From Pachyseris speciosa (lineage: Eukaryota; Cnidaria; Anthozoa; Scleractinia; Pachyseridae): 64,000 nt of DNA. The translations under genes and the position numbers were made by a program. Below, piece by piece: positions 63,307-64,000 of this stretch. Numbering within the stretch: position 1 is the first letter of the stretch; every line of letters starts with the position of its first letter. The stretch covers positions 1,946,001 to 2,010,000 of the forward strand of contig JAEMWC010000001.1 of NCBI GenBank assembly GCA_016490735.1, in the 5' to 3' direction. The notes below the pieces were generated by a model, which worked only from the letters and a program-made list of their open reading frames with translations, made no database searches and was not told the DNA's origin.

Positions 63307-63467
63307 TCATGTTTTTCCGAGAACTGTGGTAATTTCGAATGTGAATATTTGAGAACTGACAAACATTACTTCACTGACAAACTTTGTGACAAACGTTTGT
63401 ACAAACTTTTGTAGTAAAGTTTGTGTCTTGACCTTGGGAACCGTAATAATAGACAAATGATTTTCCT
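63307..63467. repeat. Polinton right TIR
   Basis: Partner of the left TIR. It begins a few bases after the PolB stop. Confidence 0.93.
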
Positions 63468-63582
63468 TAAGGTGCTATGGTACCCTAGAAAATAATAGCT
63501 TTTTTGCTAAAAGTGCGTTGAGGGTGGGGGGTATTAGATGTCTTATTTCTCCAAAGATTTTCATGGAGGACTGGGTATTGCA

Positions 63583-63984
63583 AAGCAAGGAAGGAAGAAA
63601 GTAAGGGAGGAAGGAAGAAAGAAAGAAAGAACGAAAGAAAGGAACGAAAGAAAGAAAGAAAGAAAGAGAGAAAGAAAGAAAGAAAGAAAGCAAGGAAGGA
63701 AGAGAGCAAGGGAGGAAGGAAGGAAGGAAGGTAGAACGAAAGGAAGGAAAGAAAGAAAGCGAGGAAGAGATTAAGGGAGGAAGGAAGGAAGGAAGGAAGG
63801 CAGAAACAAAGAAACAAAGGAAGGAAAGAAAGCAAGGAAGAAAGAAAGAAAGAAAACAAGGAAGGAAGAGAGTAAGGGAGGAAGGAAGGAAGGAAGGAAG
63901 AAAGAAAGGAAGGAAGGAAAGTAGGGAGGAAGGAAGGAAGGAAGAAACAAAGGAAGGAAGGAAAGAGGGAAGGAAGGAATGAAT
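63583..63984. repeat. GGAA/GAAA purine-rich microsatellite
   Basis: About 400 bp of imperfect GGAA, GAAA and GGGA units, ending in GAAT repeats (63977-64000). Open frames here are low-complexity and not genes. Confidence 0.97.
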
Positions 63985-64000
63985 CAATGAATGAATGAAC

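Larger units (their letters stand above)
42959..63467. mobile_element. Maverick/Polinton DNA element, decayed, with nested insertions
   Basis: 161-bp TIRs (42959-43119 and 63307-63467) bound remnants of the full Polinton set: protein-primed PolB, rve integrase with chromodomain, adenain-type protease, packaging ATPase, and major and minor capsid proteins. Nearly every gene has frameshifts or stops. The middle is filled by later PLE, TIR and LINE insertions. TIRs begin AGGAA; no matching 6-bp target duplication is apparent. Polintons are virus-like elements related to adintoviruses. Confidence 0.93.

Noticed and set aside
63475..63987. Long Ser/Phe/Leu/Pro-rich or Lys/Arg/Glu-rich open frames
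   Set aside because: They come from the GGAA/GAAA microsatellite and have no non-repetitive content.

Overview
The window looks like a repeat-dense stretch of an anthozoan cnidarian genome, most likely a reef coral or relative. The basis is eukaryotic split genes with GT-AG introns, an extracellular EGF / C-type lectin / Kazal gene, abundant Penelope-like retroelements (PLEs) carrying hammerhead ribozymes, tRNA-derived SINEs, and a Maverick/Polinton element. The organism call is inference. Nothing bacterial is present.

Layout. 1-5364: internal region of a broken BEL/Pao LTR retrotransposon (gag, protease, RT, RNase H, integrase) running off the left edge. 5422-6300: 3' end of a LINE. 7.65-15.8 kb: a cluster of PLEs separated by (TA)n arrays. 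It holds one nearly full unit bounded by inverted ~200-bp repeats (PLE-A), two head-to-head truncated pairs (PLE-B and PLE-C) and a fragment. 14.55-15.23 kb: a tandemly duplicated 369-bp unit with a tRNA-like sequence. 17.4-41.8 kb: fifteen minus-strand exons of one host gene whose reading phases join consistently. In transcription order they encode a cysteine-containing repeat module, an EGF/Kazal exon, another module, a C-type lectin domain and four calcium-binding-type EGF repeats. Its introns hold MITEs, an inverted minisatellite, PLE fragments and SINE foldbacks.

42.96-63.47 kb: a decayed Polinton of about 20.5 kb with 161-bp terminal inverted repeats. On the right it keeps remnants of capsid proteins, adenain-type protease, phospholipase A2-like protein, integrase and protein-primed DNA polymerase B. 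On the left it keeps a zinc-ribbon protein, a fibre-like protein and the packaging ATPase. Its middle (45.6-55.1 kb) holds later elements: another PLE, a TIR transposon with TTA target duplication, a TIR element with a RecQ-type helicase remnant, and a LINE split by two further TIR elements. A GGAA/GAAA microsatellite ends the window.

The host gene's first visible exon (41789) lacks an upstream partner and its last (17398) ends in a good splice donor. Both ends therefore lie outside, and the Polinton and the PLE/BEL cluster probably sit in introns of this one gene. The most notable signal is the density of hammerhead-ribozyme motifs: ten copies in five PLE families, several with a one-base-pair stem III, plus one degenerate relative.
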